Shown here piece by piece: positions 1 through 8,174 of a stretch of 64,000 nt of DNA. The notes below the pieces were generated by a model. The model was not told the origin of the DNA. It saw nothing but the letters and a program-made list of their open reading frames with translations, and did not search any database. Made by a program: the position numbers and the translations under genes. The stretch's first letter is position 1; each line of letters begins with the position of its first letter. The stretch is taken from assembly GCA_022793195.1 (NCBI GenBank), contig JAAWCJ010000024.1:1-64000 (forward strand), given 5' to 3'. This DNA comes from Lachnospiraceae bacterium (GTDB taxonomy: Bacteria > Bacillota > Clostridia > Lachnospirales > Lachnospiraceae).

Positions 1-2
1 GG

Positions 3-46
3 CTTTTGTCGTATAGGGAACGAAGTTTCCTATACGATAACAAAAG
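3..46. repeat. Palindromic repeat, copy A
   Basis: Imperfect inverted repeat: GCTTTTG..CGTATAGG and its complement flank a short GAACGAAG-like centre. It resembles two other palindromes at 5602-5647 and 5733-5780 in layout (GGCTTTT-T.., stem, GGAAC..GTTCC-type centre, AAAAG). It abuts the terminator of the 6S RNA candidate. It is probably a REP-like dispersed element. The family link is by eye and the stem sequence itself differs. Confidence 0.45.
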
Positions 47-75
47 ACAGCATATTATAATAATATGCTGTCTTT
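43..75 (-). terminator. Rho-independent terminator of the 6S RNA candidate
   Basis: A perfect 15-bp inverted repeat (AAAGACAGCATATTA and its complement, loop TAA). On the minus strand the stem runs into TTTTGTTAT, a short U-tract. It lies directly after the minus-strand 6S RNA candidate. The symmetrical stem could also serve a plus-strand transcript. Confidence 0.75.
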
Positions 76-81
76 ATCTTT

Positions 82-281
82 CGTATTCCCCCGAAATGCC
101 GGTTCCTGCACTTTTGATTCCTAGCCCTCGCTAGGTGGGCAACCGCAAATAAATTTCTGCCATCCACTCAAAGGAGGCCCGACATCCATTTATTAATATA
201 GGAATCCCGTTTTACAATCTGTAGGTTCAAAACATACAGGAATTATCGAACATTCCAGGTAGAATTGCGAAGCTTTTTCTA
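82..281 (-). ncRNA. ssrS: 6S RNA candidate (RNA polymerase-binding)
   Basis: There is no convincing ORF here, but a strong promoter stands upstream and an intrinsic terminator downstream. The predicted RNA starts near 281 and its mature 3' end is near 82. Its ends pair in a long interrupted stem: the 5' segment around 245-268 (..ATTCTACCTGGAATG..) pairs with the 3' segment around 82-105 (..CATTTCGGGGGAAT..), and TTCCTG pairs with CAGGAA further in. The 3' half of the open middle holds a small hairpin (CCTAGC/GCTAGG). Length near 190-200 nt and a rod with a central bubble are the hallmarks of 6S RNA, which traps sigma-A holoenzyme by mimicking an open promoter. Identification is by fold and partial recall of clostridial 6S sequences, not by a covariance search. 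Confidence 0.68.
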
Positions 282-287
282 TTAGTT

Positions 288-316
288 ATTATATACCAGA
301 AACCCGCCCGTGACAA
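288..316 (-). promoter_or_regulatory. Sigma-A promoter of the 6S RNA candidate
   Basis: On the minus strand, TTGTCA (311-316), a 17-nt spacer and TATAAT (288-293). A start near 281 is predicted. It lies between the 3' end of the M20 peptidase gene and the RNA, so it makes the RNA independent of the peptidase. Confidence 0.8.
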
Positions 317-348
317 GGGCAATTTCTGGCAAACCCTGTCCTTTTTTC

Positions 349-1671
349 TTAATATCGAAGTAGTAATTCTTTATAAAACTTCACAGCTGATTCCAGTGCG
401 TCACAAGGAATTTTCTCATTGGCCTGGTGAGGGAATCCCCATCTCTCATCCTGGAAAAACCCGGTATAGCGGAAAACATTGTCACAAATCGCCGGGAAAA
501 ACCTGGCGTCCGTGCCGCCCGCCAAAAGCCCCGGCATCACCAGTACCTTCTCTCCGTATTCTTCTTTTGCAATTTCCTCCACTAACTTGTATGGGCGGCC
601 CTCCACGGAAGTGGCAGGCTCCGGGTCATCCCCCATAACTTTCCGCACTTTTACGTCCACAGGAATCACCCTGCGAAAATGGGCCAAAAGGGATTCCTCC
701 GTATCTCCCTGCAGCACACGGCAGTTCATAATCATACTGGCATGTTCCGGCAAAATATTGGACTGGGGACTCCCGGAAGCCATCGTAACCGCACAAGTGG
801 TATGCAACAGGGAATCCAGTTTTTTATCTTCTTTTGCATAAGCGCAAAGCTCTTCCCAATGGCCTTTAGGGTCAGCATAAATAATCGCCTTTTCCCCTGT
901 CATACACCGCGCCAAAGCTTTCAGCTGTTCTTCCACAATATCTGTCAGCCGGTAAGGAAGAGGGTTCTCCTCCAAAGCTACCACGGCCCTGGATACTGCT
1001 CCAAGGGCAGTTCCATTCCCCGGTTCCATAGAATGGCCTCCGGCGCTGTCCTGGTAAATTTCATAATCATGATAAGCTTTTTCACCAAGTGCCACCTTGC
1101 AAATATACCCGTCATACCCCATGGCCTTTCCGTCTGTCACTTCGCTTCCCTCATCAAAGACACACCCCAGACGGACATCCTGCTTTTTGAGATAATCTAC
1201 AATTTCTCTCGCACTTTTTACCGGGCCCTGTACCTCTTCATTATAGCCAAAGGCCAGGTAAATATCGTAATCTGGCTGGAACCCCTGTTTAATCAGCGCT
1301 TCCACAGCTTCCATTTCCGCCAGGATCACACATTTGCAATCTGTCGTCCCGCGTCCCCAAATACAGCCTTCCGCCACTTCACCGGAATACGGCGGATATT
1401 TCCATTTGGAGTGATCTCCCTCCGGAACCACATCCTGATGTCCCATCAAAAGTACCGGAAGCTTATCGGAGGCCGTTCCCTTCCATTTAAAAAGCAGGCC
1501 GGCTTTCCCGACCACTGTTTTTTCCATATATTTATGGATCGCAGGATAAATCTCCTCCAAATATTTATGAAGTTTCTCAAACTGCCCGAAATCTATTTTA
1601 GAATCATCTGCATTGGAAATTGTCGGAATCCGCACCATCCCCTGCAAATGTTCCACATATGATTGATTCAA
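349..1671 (-). CDS. M20 family metallopeptidase (ArgE/DapE/carboxypeptidase-like)
   Basis: About 440 residues. Predicted cytoplasmic zinc hydrolase that splits amino-acid or acyl-amide bonds; the exact substrate cannot be read from sequence. M20 landmarks in order: the GHQDVVP zinc-ligand motif near residue 78, WGRGTTDCK with the bridging Asp near 111, the catalytic NEE near 145, a dimerisation-domain region in the middle, and GGTDARFF near the C terminus. The start chosen is TTG at 1671, because AGGAGG lies 8 nt before it; the longer reading frame from 1692 would place that ribosome site inside the gene. The GntR regulator gene is divergent, so the peptidase may be one of its targets. This is inference from arrangement only. 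Confidence 0.85.
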   Translation of the reverse strand: MNQSYVEHLQGMVRIPTISNADDSKIDFGQFEKLHKYLEEIYPAIHKYMEKTVVGKAGLLFKWKGTASDKLPVLLMGHQDVVPEGDHSKWKYPPYSGEVAEGCIWGRGTTDCKCVILAEMEAVEALIKQGFQPDYDIYLAFGYNEEVQGPVKSAREIVDYLKKQDVRLGCVFDEGSEVTDGKAMGYDGYICKVALGEKAYHDYEIYQDSAGGHSMEPGNGTALGAVSRAVVALEENPLPYRLTDIVEEQLKALARCMTGEKAIIYADPKGHWEELCAYAKEDKKLDSLLHTTCAVTMASGSPQSNILPEHASMIMNCRVLQGDTEESLLAHFRRVIPVDVKVRKVMGDDPEPATSVEGRPYKLVEEIAKEEYGEKVLVMPGLLAGGTDARFFPAICDNVFRYTGFFQDERWGFPHQANEKIPCDALESAVKFYKELLLRY

Positions 1672-1837
1672 AATTTTTACCTCCTCACACAATACTTAAA
1701 ATCAGAATAACAAAGACATTCCCAAAAGTCAATCCGCTTCTTTAAATGTAAATTGTAGCAATCCAAAGGAGGAATTGTTATCACAAGGCATACATGGCCG
1801 GACATGGTCTTATAAGCTCCTGGCGACCCACGCTACA

Positions 1838-1866
1838 TTGACAAATTTAACCCCTTCGGTTATACT
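1838..1866 (+). promoter_or_regulatory. Sigma-A promoter of the GntR regulator gene
   Basis: TTGACA (1838-1843), a 17-nt spacer and TATACT (1861-1866), about 35 nt before the regulator's ATG. It sits in the roughly 230-bp divergent region shared with the M20 peptidase, a typical site for autoregulation by a GntR protein. Confidence 0.8.
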
Positions 1867-1901
1867 AAAACATAAATTTGGCTTTTGATGGGAGGGGAAT
1901 C

Positions 1902-2528
1902 ATGCATACCAGTGCGACTAGTTTAAAAAATCAAATTTATACTTCCATATCCAATGACATCTCCCTCGGTGTTTACCCTCCGGATCACGTATTTAATGAA
2001 AAAGGGCTGATGGAACAATTCAATGTCAGCCGTGCCCCCATCCGAGAAGCTTTGATTGAACTGTGCAATGAACGGATTCTTTATAGTATCCCCTACTACG
2101 GATATAAAATCACTCCTCTCACCGAAGAAGATGTGGCAAACACAAAATCTTACCGTTATATTCTGGAAAGTGGTTTTATGAGGGAATATTGGGAAAAACT
2201 CACTCCAAAGGCCCTCTCCAGTCTGGAAAGTTTCCATCAGGCCAGTGTACAAGAAGCGGAAAAAAGTGATTCCATCGCCCATTGGAATTCTAATATCCAG
2301 TTCCATCTGGCATTTTTTGAAATTTATGGCAATCAGTACGCCTATCAGCATTTACGTTCTGCCATGTCCCTTCAGACCAGGGCTTATGCCCAAACCCGCT
2401 GGGAAGAATACCACACCCAGCTTTTTTATGACGTTCCCACAATCCACGGTTCTATTCTGGAGGCAATCCGCCAAAATGACCAGGATAAAGCTGTCAGCCT
2501 GTTGAAGACGGACATTTACAGCATTTAA
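1902..2528 (+). CDS. GntR family transcriptional regulator (FCD type)
   Basis: 208 residues. The N-terminal winged helix (about 1-70) includes the typical 'YPPDHVFNEKGLMEQF..SRAPIREALIEL' region, here read in short blocks as NEKGLMEQF and SRAPIREAL, the GntR recognition helix. The C-terminal half is mostly helical and contains a FadR/FCD-like domain that binds a small carboxylate effector in related proteins. The start is ATG at 1902, with GGAGGGG 5-6 nt upstream, rather than the TTG at 1878. It probably controls the neighbouring peptidase or itself; the effector is unknown. Confidence 0.85.
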   Translation: MHTSATSLKNQIYTSISNDISLGVYPPDHVFNEKGLMEQFNVSRAPIREALIELCNERILYSIPYYGYKITPLTEEDVANTKSYRYILESGFMREYWEKLTPKALSSLESFHQASVQEAEKSDSIAHWNSNIQFHLAFFEIYGNQYAYQHLRSAMSLQTRAYAQTRWEEYHTQLFYDVPTIHGSILEAIRQNDQDKAVSLLKTDIYSI

Positions 2529-2617
2529 AAAACATCCTCTAGCATTTCTTTATCTCACCGTCAACTGGCAGGGATTCATGCCCTGGCAAGATTGGTTCCC
2601 CGCCGGAGGTGACAACG

Positions 2618-3271
2618 TTGGCAGAAAACAAGATATCCAATTATGAAAAAATGAAAGACCATATGGCTGTTGTGTTTTTACAGTATGACCAGGAAAAAAT
2701 GATCCAAAAATTCGCGCTGGAACATGATAAAACCTACCTTTACATTGATTTTGTCGGAAGAAAATACCGTATTAACCGTTTAACCGGAATGGTAAATTGG
2801 ACGAGAGACTCTTTTCAAACAGAAGAACCGGCAGATTACAATGAAGTTATGACCATATACGATGTACTTTGCTATTCCAAAGAAAATTGCCGCCTTGCCA
2901 AGGAATGGGTAAACGTGGGAAGCCTTTCTTCCATCCAGGGTGGCTCTTTAGAGAAAAACAGTAACTTTTTTCAAAATGCCGGGGAATATTTTGACCGGAA
3001 AACAGATGGTTTGATTCGTGCGTGTGAAACACTGAACGGGAGAAAAACTGAAAAAGGAGACGTGGCCTACGAACTGGATTTGTTCCCTTTTCTTCCGCTG
3101 ATCTTGCGCTTTTGGGAGTCCGACGAAGAATTCCCTGCAAGTTTGCAGATTCTTGTGGATCAGAATATCTGCGATTATATGCACTACGAAACGGTAATGT
3201 TTGCAATTACACATATGCTAAACCGCTTAAAAACGGAATGTGAGAAATCAGCAACTGTTGAAAAAACTTGA
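2618..3271 (+). CDS. DUF3786 domain-containing protein
   Basis: About 217 residues, no signal peptide and no membrane segment. The pattern of an N-terminal 'Y.DF.GR.YRI' region, a YNEVMTIYDVL segment and a LPLILRFW..DEEFP..LQIL segment towards the end is that of DUF3786, a family common in anaerobes with no established function; membership is from recall. The start is TTG at 2618, since GGAGG lies 8 nt before it; an in-frame GTG at 2609 overlaps that ribosome site. The gene converges on tpiA, and a palindromic element fills the gap between them. Confidence 0.72.
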   Translation: MAENKISNYEKMKDHMAVVFLQYDQEKMIQKFALEHDKTYLYIDFVGRKYRINRLTGMVNWTRDSFQTEEPADYNEVMTIYDVLCYSKENCRLAKEWVNVGSLSSIQGGSLEKNSNFFQNAGEYFDRKTDGLIRACETLNGRKTEKGDVAYELDLFPFLPLILRFWESDEEFPASLQILVDQNICDYMHYETVMFAITHMLNRLKTECEKSATVEKT

Positions 3272-3273
3272 GG

Positions 3274-3516
3274 TGATATATACCGGCGCCCCCTGTCCCT
3301 CTCCGTGTTTGTCCAGGTTGATTTTTGGGTTTTGCTGCGCCGCCTTTTGCCGCCAGTCGCCGCTTCCATAGAAGCCGGTCAGCGGAACTGGCGCCGCTAT
3401 GCAAAGCACTAAAGCGCGAAAATACCTTGCTAAGTGCTCATAACGAGCTCACAAGACCTGCAAAATCTGCCTATCGGACAAACGCAGAGAGGGACAGGGG
3501 GCGCCGGGCAATATCA
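3274..3516. mobile_element. MITE-like element with about 32-41 bp terminal inverted repeats
   Basis: The arms 3283-3314 and 3476-3507 are inverted copies of each other and match at 30 of 32 positions, beginning CCGGCGCCCCCTGTCCCTCT. Weaker complementarity extends outwards to 3274 and 3516 (TGATAT/ATATCA). The roughly 160 bp between the arms holds no supported gene. The element fills the whole space between two convergent genes (DUF3786 and tpiA). This is the structure of a non-autonomous miniature transposon or a large REP element. No transposase is present and no clear target duplication can be seen. Confidence 0.7.
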
Positions 3517-3535
3517 ATTCCAGTTTTTTATTATT

Positions 3536-4285
3536 TTACTTCCAGTTTACAATTTGTCCGAAGTCAGGCTTCAGCGCGGCTCCGCCCACCAGGCCGCCAT
3601 CGATGTCAGGCTGCACAAACAGCTCCGGAGCAGTCTTCGCATTTACGCTTCCGCCATACTGAATACGGATTGCCTCTGCTGTCGCCTCGTCATAAATTTC
3701 AGCGATGCACCGACGGATTCCGCCGCAAACCTCCTGCGCCTGCTCTGTGGTGGCAGTCTTACCTGTTCCAATGGCCCAGATGGGTTCATAAGCGATAACA
3801 GCCGTCTTTGCCTGATCTGCCGTCACACCCAGGAACGCAATTTTCACCTGCTGGCGGATGAAATCCATGGTCACACCCTGTTCTCTCTGGGTCAAAGTTT
3901 CGCCACAGCATACAATGGGAGTGATTCCATGTTCAAAAGCCTTCAGCACTTTCTTGTTGACAGTTTCATTTGTTTCCGCAAAATATTCTCTTCTCTCGGA
4001 ATGTCCGATGATCACATATTTCACGCCAACGTCTGTCAGCATGGCGGGAGAAATCTCTCCGGTATAAGCGCCTTTTTCTTCATAATACATATTCTCAGCG
4101 CCAATCTCAATATTGGTTCCCTTCACTGCCTCGAGAGCAGGGATGATATCAATGGCGGGCACACAGAATACCACATCTGCATCCTCTGTTTTTACCAGGG
4201 GTTTCAACGTATCGATCAATTTTACAGCTTCACTGGGAGTCATATTCATTTTCCAGTTTCCAGCGATAATTTTTTTTCTTGCCAT
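3536..4285 (-). CDS. tpiA: Triosephosphate isomerase
   Basis: 249 residues, the normal family length. It interconverts dihydroxyacetone phosphate and glyceraldehyde 3-phosphate in glycolysis. The catalytic set is intact: Lys12 in GNWKMN, His95 in IGHSERRE and Glu167 in [11 protein letters not shown], followed by the phosphate-binding YGGSV loop near the C terminus. It lies 74 bp after pgk on the same strand, so the two are probably co-transcribed. The ribosome site is weak (AGAGAGGACAAG). Confidence 0.97.
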   Translation of the reverse strand: MARKKIIAGNWKMNMTPSEAVKLIDTLKPLVKTEDADVVFCVPAIDIIPALEAVKGTNIEIGAENMYYEEKGAYTGEISPAMLTDVGVKYVIIGHSERREYFAETNETVNKKVLKAFEHGITPIVCCGETLTQREQGVTMDFIRQQVKIAFLGVTADQAKTAVIAYEPIWAIGTGKTATTEQAQEVCGGIRRCIAEIYDEATAEAIRIQYGGSVNAKTAPELFVQPDIDGGLVGGAALKPDFGQIVNWK

Positions 4286-4359
4286 TTTCTTGTCCTCTCT
4301 GTCAATTTGATATTTACTAAATGCTCACTTACGTTCGCGCTTCCTTTTGCCACGTCGGC

Positions 4360-5565
4360 TTATTTATCATTAGCAGCCACTACGCCGGGAAGGTCTTTTC
4401 CTTCCAGGAATTCCAGGGAAGCGCCGCCACCGGTGGAAATATGTGACATTTTATCGCCAAAGCCCAGCTGGTTTACTGCTGCCGCAGAGTCGCCGCCGCC
4501 AATGATGGTGGTAGCATCTGTCTCAGCCAGGGATTTTGCCACTGCGATGGTCCCCTTTGCAAGAATCGGATTTTCAAATACGCCCATGGGACCGTTCCAA
4601 ACCACGGTCTTGGCGCTCTTTACAGCGTCGGCATAAAGTTTCGCTGTCTCTGTGCCGATATCCAGTCCCATCATGTCGGCGGGAATGGCGTCGGCCGCCA
4701 CCACGGAAACTTCAATTTCCGCATCGATGGGATTCGGGAACGCTGCCGCAATGGTGGTATCCACAGGCAGAAGCAACTTCTTTCCAAGCTTTTCAGCCTT
4801 ATCCATCATCTCTTTGCAGTATCCCACCTTCTCATCATCCACCAGGGAAGTACCCACCTCATATCCTTTTGCTTTCAGGAAGGTATAAGCCATACCACCG
4901 CCAATGATCAGAGTATCGCATTTTTCCAGCAGATTTGCGATCACATTTAACTTATCCGCAACTTTTGCGCCGCCCAGGATAGCAACGAAAGGTCTTGTAG
5001 GATTGTTTACCGCATTGCCAAGGAAATCAATCTCCTTCTGCATCAGATAACCCACGGCCGCCGTATCCACATATTGTGTAACGCCTACATTGGAACAATG
5101 TGCCCTGTGGGCTGTGCCGAAAGCGTCGTTTACAAACACTTCACACAGGGAAGCCAGCTCTTTGCTGAAAGCCTCTCCATTTTTTGTCTCTTCCACTCTG
5201 TAGCGTGTATTCTCAAGAAGAATCACTTCACCATCCTTCATGGCTTCCACAGCAGCCTTCGCATTGGGACCCACCACTTCCGGGTCTGCCGCAAACTTCA
5301 CTTCCTGCCCTAAAAGCTCCGTAAGTCTGGCAGCGACAGGCGCCAGAGAAAGCTCCGGCTTCGGCTCACCCTTGGGTTTTCCAAGATGGGAGCAGAGAAT
5401 TACTTTTCCACCATCGGCAATCAGCTTTTTGATGGTGGGCAGAGCTGCCACCAGCCTGTTTTCATCGGTAATTTTTCCATCTTTTAAAGGGACATTAAAG
5501 TCACAGCGTACCAGAACTTTTTTTCCCTTTACATTGATATCATCAACTGATTTCTTATTAAGCAT
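4360..5565 (-). CDS. pgk: Phosphoglycerate kinase
   Basis: 401 residues. It transfers the phosphate of 1,3-bisphosphoglycerate to ADP. Landmarks: the N-terminal signature VRCDFNVPL, substrate-binding SHLGKPKG, and the C-terminal nucleotide region with NGPMGVFE and GGGDSAAA. The open frame runs 67 codons further upstream, but the start is placed at ATG 5565, where AAGGAG precedes it and conserved sequence begins. The upstream stretch contains repeats and no family sequence. It is separated from gap by a terminator, so it probably has its own promoter or depends on read-through. Confidence 0.97.
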   Translation of the reverse strand: MLNKKSVDDINVKGKKVLVRCDFNVPLKDGKITDENRLVAALPTIKKLIADGGKVILCSHLGKPKGEPKPELSLAPVAARLTELLGQEVKFAADPEVVGPNAKAAVEAMKDGEVILLENTRYRVEETKNGEAFSKELASLCEVFVNDAFGTAHRAHCSNVGVTQYVDTAAVGYLMQKEIDFLGNAVNNPTRPFVAILGGAKVADKLNVIANLLEKCDTLIIGGGMAYTFLKAKGYEVGTSLVDDEKVGYCKEMMDKAEKLGKKLLLPVDTTIAAAFPNPIDAEIEVSVVAADAIPADMMGLDIGTETAKLYADAVKSAKTVVWNGPMGVFENPILAKGTIAVAKSLAETDATTIIGGGDSAAAVNQLGFGDKMSHISTGGGASLEFLEGKDLPGVVAANDK

Positions 5566-5601
5566 GTTTTTCTCCTTATATAAAATTTTCAATACCCGGA
5601 G

Positions 5602-5647
5602 GGGCTTTTGTTTGGTAACTGGAACTATGTTCCGTCTGCCATAAAAT
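5602..5647. repeat. Palindromic repeat, copy B (decayed)
   Basis: It shares GGGCTTTTnTTTGGTA and the GGAACTATGTTCC centre with the intact copy at 5733-5780, but the right arm has drifted (CGTCTGCCATAAA instead of ACCTACCAAATAAA), so the stem pairs poorly. The two copies lie about 85 bp apart in the pgk-gap spacer and probably arose from one element. Another short palindrome (GAATCCTGC/GCAGGATTC) lies between them. Confidence 0.6.
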
Positions 5648-5732
5648 GGAATCCTGCCACGCAGGATTCTCCGCCTGCGGCGGGCTGCCCGGGCAGCTTC
5701 TTCCATACCGCCGCAGTGCGATCCCCCTGGAA

Positions 5733-5780
5733 GGGCTTTTATTTGGTAGGTGGAACTATGTTCCACCTACCAAATAAAAG
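5733..5780. repeat. Palindromic repeat, copy C (intact)
   Basis: A perfect 20-bp inverted repeat (5736-5755 against 5761-5780, CTTTTATTTGGTAGGTGGAA) with the loop CTATG. It is the best-preserved member of the family that includes 5602-5647 and probably 3-46. Its right end touches the gap terminator, and its A/T-rich arm supplies the U-tract of that terminator on the minus strand. Confidence 0.75.
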
Positions 5781-5812
5781 CGGGTCCGGTCCTATGACAG
5801 AACCGGACCCGC
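5780..5812 (-). terminator. Rho-independent terminator of gap
   Basis: An 11-bp GC-rich stem (GCGGGTCCGGT/ACCGGACCCGC) with an 11-nt loop, followed on the minus strand by TTTTATTT. It lies about 40 bp after the gap stop codon and should separate gap from pgk and tpiA. Confidence 0.85.
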
Positions 5813-5853
5813 CGAAGGTTCTTTATAAATAGTGCTTGTCTAAGCCCTTATAC

Positions 5854-6885
5854 TTATGCCAGCTCAGCGAAGTACTTGATGGTCCTTACCATCTGGCTTA
5901 CATAAGAATTCTCATTGTCATACCAGGAAACAACTTCAACCTGGGTCTTGCCGTCAGCCAGAGGGGAAACCATGGTCTGAGTTGCATCGAACAGAGAACC
6001 ATAAGTCATACCAACTACGTCGCTGGACACAATCTCATCCTCAGTGTAACCAAAGGATTCCGTAGCAGCAGCCTTCATGGCAGCATTGATCTCATCCTTG
6101 GTAACAGCCTTGTCCACAACAGCGAAAAGCAGAGTCGTGGAACCTGTAGGCGTAGGTACACGCTGAGCAGCGCCAATCAGCTTGCCGTTCAGTTCAGGAA
6201 TAACTAAACCGATAGCCTTGGCAGCGCCGGTGGAATTGGGAACGATATTGATGGCAGCGGCACGGCTTCTTCTCAGGTCACCCTTTCTCTGAGGTCCGTC
6301 CAGGATCATCTGGTCGCCGGTGTAAGCATGGATTGTGCACATAATACCGGACTCAACGGGAGCCAGGTCATTGAGAGCCTTTGCCATGGGAGCCAGGCAG
6401 TTTGTCGTACAGGAAGCTGCGGAAATAACCGTATCTTCTTTCTTCAGGGTTTCATGGTTTACATTGTATACGATAGTAGGAAGATCATTTCCTGCAGGTG
6501 CGGAGATAACAACCTTCTTTGCGCCTGCGGTGATATGGGCGGAAGCCTTGTCTTTGGAGGTATAGAAGCCCGTGCACTCTAAAACTACGTCAACACCAAG
6601 CTCACCCCAGGGAAGCTCGGCAGCGTTTGCTTTCTTGTAGATGGTGATCTCTTTGCCGTCTACGATGACAGCGCCTTCTGTCTCGCCCTCGCCCTCTTTG
6701 TAGGAAACAGTGTCAGCCAGCGCATATTTACCCTGAGAAGAGTCATATTTCAGCAGATGAGCCAGCATCTTAGGGCTGGTTAAATCGTTGATTGCCACAA
6801 CGTCATATCCGGGAGCGCCAAACATCTGTCTGAATGCCAGACGGCCGATACGTCCGAAACCATTAATCGCTACTTTTACTGCCAT
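5854..6885 (-). CDS. gap: Glyceraldehyde-3-phosphate dehydrogenase, type I
   Basis: 343 residues. NAD-dependent oxidation and phosphorylation of glyceraldehyde 3-phosphate in glycolysis. The Rossmann motif INGFGRIGR is at residues 7-15, the catalytic Cys159 lies in [12 protein letters not shown], and the phosphate-site segment TGAAKAIG and C-terminal SWYDNE(N)SY are present. ATG 6885 is preceded by AGGAGG. It is a single-gene unit: a strong promoter lies 60-85 bp upstream and a terminator downstream, which suits a highly expressed gene. Confidence 0.97.
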   Translation of the reverse strand: MAVKVAINGFGRIGRLAFRQMFGAPGYDVVAINDLTSPKMLAHLLKYDSSQGKYALADTVSYKEGEGETEGAVIVDGKEITIYKKANAAELPWGELGVDVVLECTGFYTSKDKASAHITAGAKKVVISAPAGNDLPTIVYNVNHETLKKEDTVISAASCTTNCLAPMAKALNDLAPVESGIMCTIHAYTGDQMILDGPQRKGDLRRSRAAAINIVPNSTGAAKAIGLVIPELNGKLIGAAQRVPTPTGSTTLLFAVVDKAVTKDEINAAMKAAATESFGYTEDEIVSSDVVGMTYGSLFDATQTMVSPLADGKTQVEVVSWYDNENSYVSQMVRTIKYFAELA

Positions 6886-6942
6886 TTTGAATTCCTCCTA
6901 AATATTAAAATATTTATTAGTAGTACCATTGACTCATTTGTT

Positions 6943-6971
6943 ATTTTACATAATTTGTTAAAAAATATCAA
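6943..6971 (-). promoter_or_regulatory. Sigma-A promoter of gap
   Basis: On the minus strand, TTGATA (6966-6971), a 17-nt spacer and TAAAAT (6943-6948), giving a leader of about 50 nt. No operator-like repeat was seen next to it. Confidence 0.75.
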
Positions 6972-7058
6972 GCAATTTTTTTCCTTTTTTAAGTGGCTTT
7001 ACCTCTTTTATTCACAATCTACAATTATTGTCCTTAAGATCACAGATATCCGGCATTA

Positions 7059-8174
7059 TCACAAGAGATTTTCCGGGTTCAGGCACAGAAGCTCAGGCGT
7101 CACGAAACGGCCGTCTTTCCGTATGAGCCGCCCGTCAAAATACATCTCGCCGCCACCGTATTCCGGCGTCTGGATGCAGACCAGATCCCAGTGGATGGAA
7201 GAACTGTTCCCGTTGGGAGCATCCTCATAGCAGTTGCCCGGAGTAAAATGGAAAGAACCCTTAATTTTCTCATCAAAAAGAATATCTTTCATGGGCTTTG
7301 TCACATAAGGGTTCACGCCAATGGCAAACTCCCCGATATAGCGGGCTCCTTCGTCCGTGTCAAAGGCGGCGTTTATTTTCTCCGAATCATTGGCCTCTGC
7401 CTTTATGATCTTTCCATTTTCAAAAGTCAGGCGGATATTGTCGTAAGTGAACCCCTGGAACACCGACGGAGTATTGTAGGAAAGTACACCGTTCACCGAA
7501 TCTTTCACAGGCGCGGTAAAAACCTCCCCGTCGGGGATGTTCATAGTCCCGGCGCAGGGAATGGCCGGAATCCCTTCAATGGAAAAGGAAAGATCTGTGC
7601 CAGGCCCGGTAATCCGCACTTCTTTTGTCTGCTCCATCAACTTCACCAGAGGCTTCATGGCCTCACCCATTTTTCCATAGTCCAGGCAACACACGTCAAA
7701 ATAAAAATCCTCAAAAGCTTCCAGACTGGTTCCGGCACTCTGAGCCATGGAAGCAGACGGATAACGGAGCACCACCCATTTTGTTTTTGGAACCCGTATG
7801 CCATGATGAACCGGCGTCATGTAAAGGGCATTATAACGCTTCATCTTTTCAGGCGGCACATCGGCAAGTTCGTTGATATTATCCCCGCCACGGATACCCA
7901 GATAACAGTCCATCTTCGACATTTCCAGGCAGTCCACTTCCGCCATCAGCTTAAGCTGCTCATCCGTACAGGAAAGGAGCATTTCCCTCTGCATCCTGGT
8001 ACTTGTAAAGTGGGGAAAAGGAAGCCCTCCGGCTCTGTAAACCTCTTTCACCACCTGCCTTGCAAGCCCTTCCGTATCCATACCTGTATAATGGACATAT
8101 ACCTTTTCTCCCGGCTTCACCCGGCAGGAATAATTCACCAGGTTATAAGCCAGTTTTTCAATTCTCCCGTCCAC
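7059..8174 (-). CDS. M29 family aminopeptidase (AmpS/PepS/aminopeptidase T-like)
   Basis: About 371 residues, the usual length of M29 enzymes. Cytoplasmic, metal-dependent removal of N-terminal residues from peptides. The N-terminal domain includes KPGEKVYVHYTG. The C-terminal domain carries the metal-site segments seen in the family: the FENGKI region, EFAIGVNP, then the SSSIHWDLV segment with its His and Asp. The start is GTG at 8174, preceded by GGAGGAAG, because the longer frame is only the antiparallel shadow of the lgt tail. The first codons overlap the end of lgt by 17 bp, so translation is probably coupled. Confidence 0.88.
   Translation of the reverse strand: MDGRIEKLAYNLVNYSCRVKPGEKVYVHYTGMDTEGLARQVVKEVYRAGGLPFPHFTSTRMQREMLLSCTDEQLKLMAEVDCLEMSKMDCYLGIRGGDNINELADVPPEKMKRYNALYMTPVHHGIRVPKTKWVVLRYPSASMAQSAGTSLEAFEDFYFDVCCLDYGKMGEAMKPLVKLMEQTKEVRITGPGTDLSFSIEGIPAIPCAGTMNIPDGEVFTAPVKDSVNGVLSYNTPSVFQGFTYDNIRLTFENGKIIKAEANDSEKINAAFDTDEGARYIGEFAIGVNPYVTKPMKDILFDEKIKGSFHFTPGNCYEDAPNGNSSSIHWDLVCIQTPEYGGGEMYFDGRLIRKDGRFVTPELLCLNPENLL

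Noticed and set aside
679-1662. 327-codon plus-strand ORF over the M20 peptidase
   Set aside because: Antisense shadow of the peptidase, with a composition rich in His, Phe and Ser typical of such shadows.
2545-2600. Possible hairpin (CAGGG/CCCTG) after the GntR gene as a terminator
   Set aside because: The stem is only about five pairs with a mismatch beyond, and no U-tract follows.
3434-4636. Long plus-strand ORF of 400 codons over tpiA
   Set aside because: It is antisense to tpiA, whose catalytic residues are all present on the minus strand. The plus frame has no ribosome site and no family features.
5566-5766. In-frame extension of pgk by 67 codons
   Set aside because: It has no ribosome site at its start, does not resemble phosphoglycerate kinase, and covers palindromic repeats. 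ATG 5565 has AAGGAG and the conserved N terminus.
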